Source: Chthoniobacterales bacterium
GTDB taxonomy: Bacteria; Verrucomicrobiota; Verrucomicrobiia; Chthoniobacterales; UBA10450
Assembly: GCA_013697365.1 (NCBI GenBank)
Contig: JACCXA010000140.1
Span: 1-5,829 of the forward strand
Length of the DNA stretch: 5,829 bases
Direction: 5' to 3'
The notes under the pieces are model-generated. The model ran no database searches. It was given only the letters and a program-made list of their open reading frames with translations, and had not been told where the DNA came from. Below are positions 5,565 to 5,829 of this stretch, one piece after another. The translations under genes were made by a program, and so were the position numbers. How positions within the stretch are numbered: the stretch's first letter is position 1; every line of letters starts with the position of its first letter.

Positions 5565-5829
5565 TCAGACATTCTCCCACATCGCGAGCGTCTTTTTCAA
5601 CTTTTCTCGGCCGCGCAGCACATTTGTTTTCACCGTGCCGAGGGGAATCTCGAGGACGCGCGACGCTTCGTCATGCGAGAGCCCATTCTGACAGCACAGC
5701 AGGACGGCGGTGCGCTCGTGGAGCGGAAGAAGGCTGAGCGCATGCATGAGATCGTGTCTTAGGGCGGGGTCAACGGTCTGCGGATCTGGCTCGGCTTCGA
5801 GTCGCGTCTCATCGATTCCGACCAGTTCC
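5565..5829 (-). CDS. ECF-type RNA polymerase sigma factor, C-terminal part (5'-partial)
   Basis: Only the last 87 codons lie in the window; the frame stays open to the right edge. The visible part is sigma-70 region 4: LRHDLMHALSLLPLHERTAV, then a helix-turn-helix GLSHDEASRVLEIPLGTVKT (fragment residues 49-68), whose second helix would read the -35 element, followed by NVLRGREKLKKTLA. This pattern (LP..R..., L(S)..EA...L.IP.GTVK.....R....L) is typical of ECF sigma factors. Region 2, which binds the -10 element, lies outside, so the ECF subgroup and signal cannot be named. The ATG at 5747 falls inside the conserved domain and is not the real start. The stop at 5565-5567 is 3 nt before the start of the small membrane protein, forming a sigma/partner operon that converges on ribF. 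Confidence 0.9.
   Translation of the reverse strand, partial: ELVGIDETRLEAEPDPQTVDPALRHDLMHALSLLPLHERTAVLLCCQNGLSHDEASRVLEIPLGTVKTNVLRGREKLKKTLAMWENV

Noticed and set aside
5229..5762. 177-codon plus-strand frame at the right end
   Set aside because: Arg/Asp/His-rich low-complexity product; the opposite strand encodes a clear sigma region 4 and a coupled membrane protein.

Overview
The window looks like chromosomal DNA from a moderately high-GC bacterium. My best guess is a soil-type Verrucomicrobium (Chthoniobacter/Udaeobacter-like). That rests on the style of the IF2 N-terminal region, the short TruB, the weak Shine-Dalgarno sequences and the GTAG-headed palindromic repeats between genes. 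It is an inference from memory, not a database result.

Left and centre (2-5137, + strand): a translation/RNA-maturation cluster in the classical order infB (5'-truncated by the window edge) - rbfA - nrnA-like DHH phosphoesterase - truB - ribF. The cluster combines initiation of translation (IF2), late maturation of the 30S subunit (RbfA), removal of nanoRNA and pAp (NrnA), tRNA psi55 synthesis (TruB) and FMN/FAD synthesis (RibF). All expected catalytic motifs are present. None of these genes looks broken or transferred.

Right end (5232-5829, - strand): two genes converge on ribF. The last 87 codons of an ECF-type sigma factor (region 4 helix-turn-helix) run in from the right edge. Three bases downstream lies a 109-residue protein with two predicted membrane segments, a candidate sigma-factor partner.

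The unusual part is between the genes. Apart from the overlapping rbfA/nrnA junction, each of the four gaps from infB to the convergent gene pair is largely occupied by a palindromic element. They are: (1) 1830-1893, two mirror-image GTAG-headed hairpins with complementary 6-nt loops (REPIN-like); (2) 3262-3341, an octamer-based inverted repeat that contains the nrnA stop codon; (3) 4074-4175, a CACGGAT-type inverted repeat followed by a T-run; (4) 5133-5217, a second GTAG-headed inverted pair that contains the ribF stop codon. These elements may influence translation starts, stops and termination along the cluster. I see no CRISPR array, tRNA, rRNA, transposase or attachment site.
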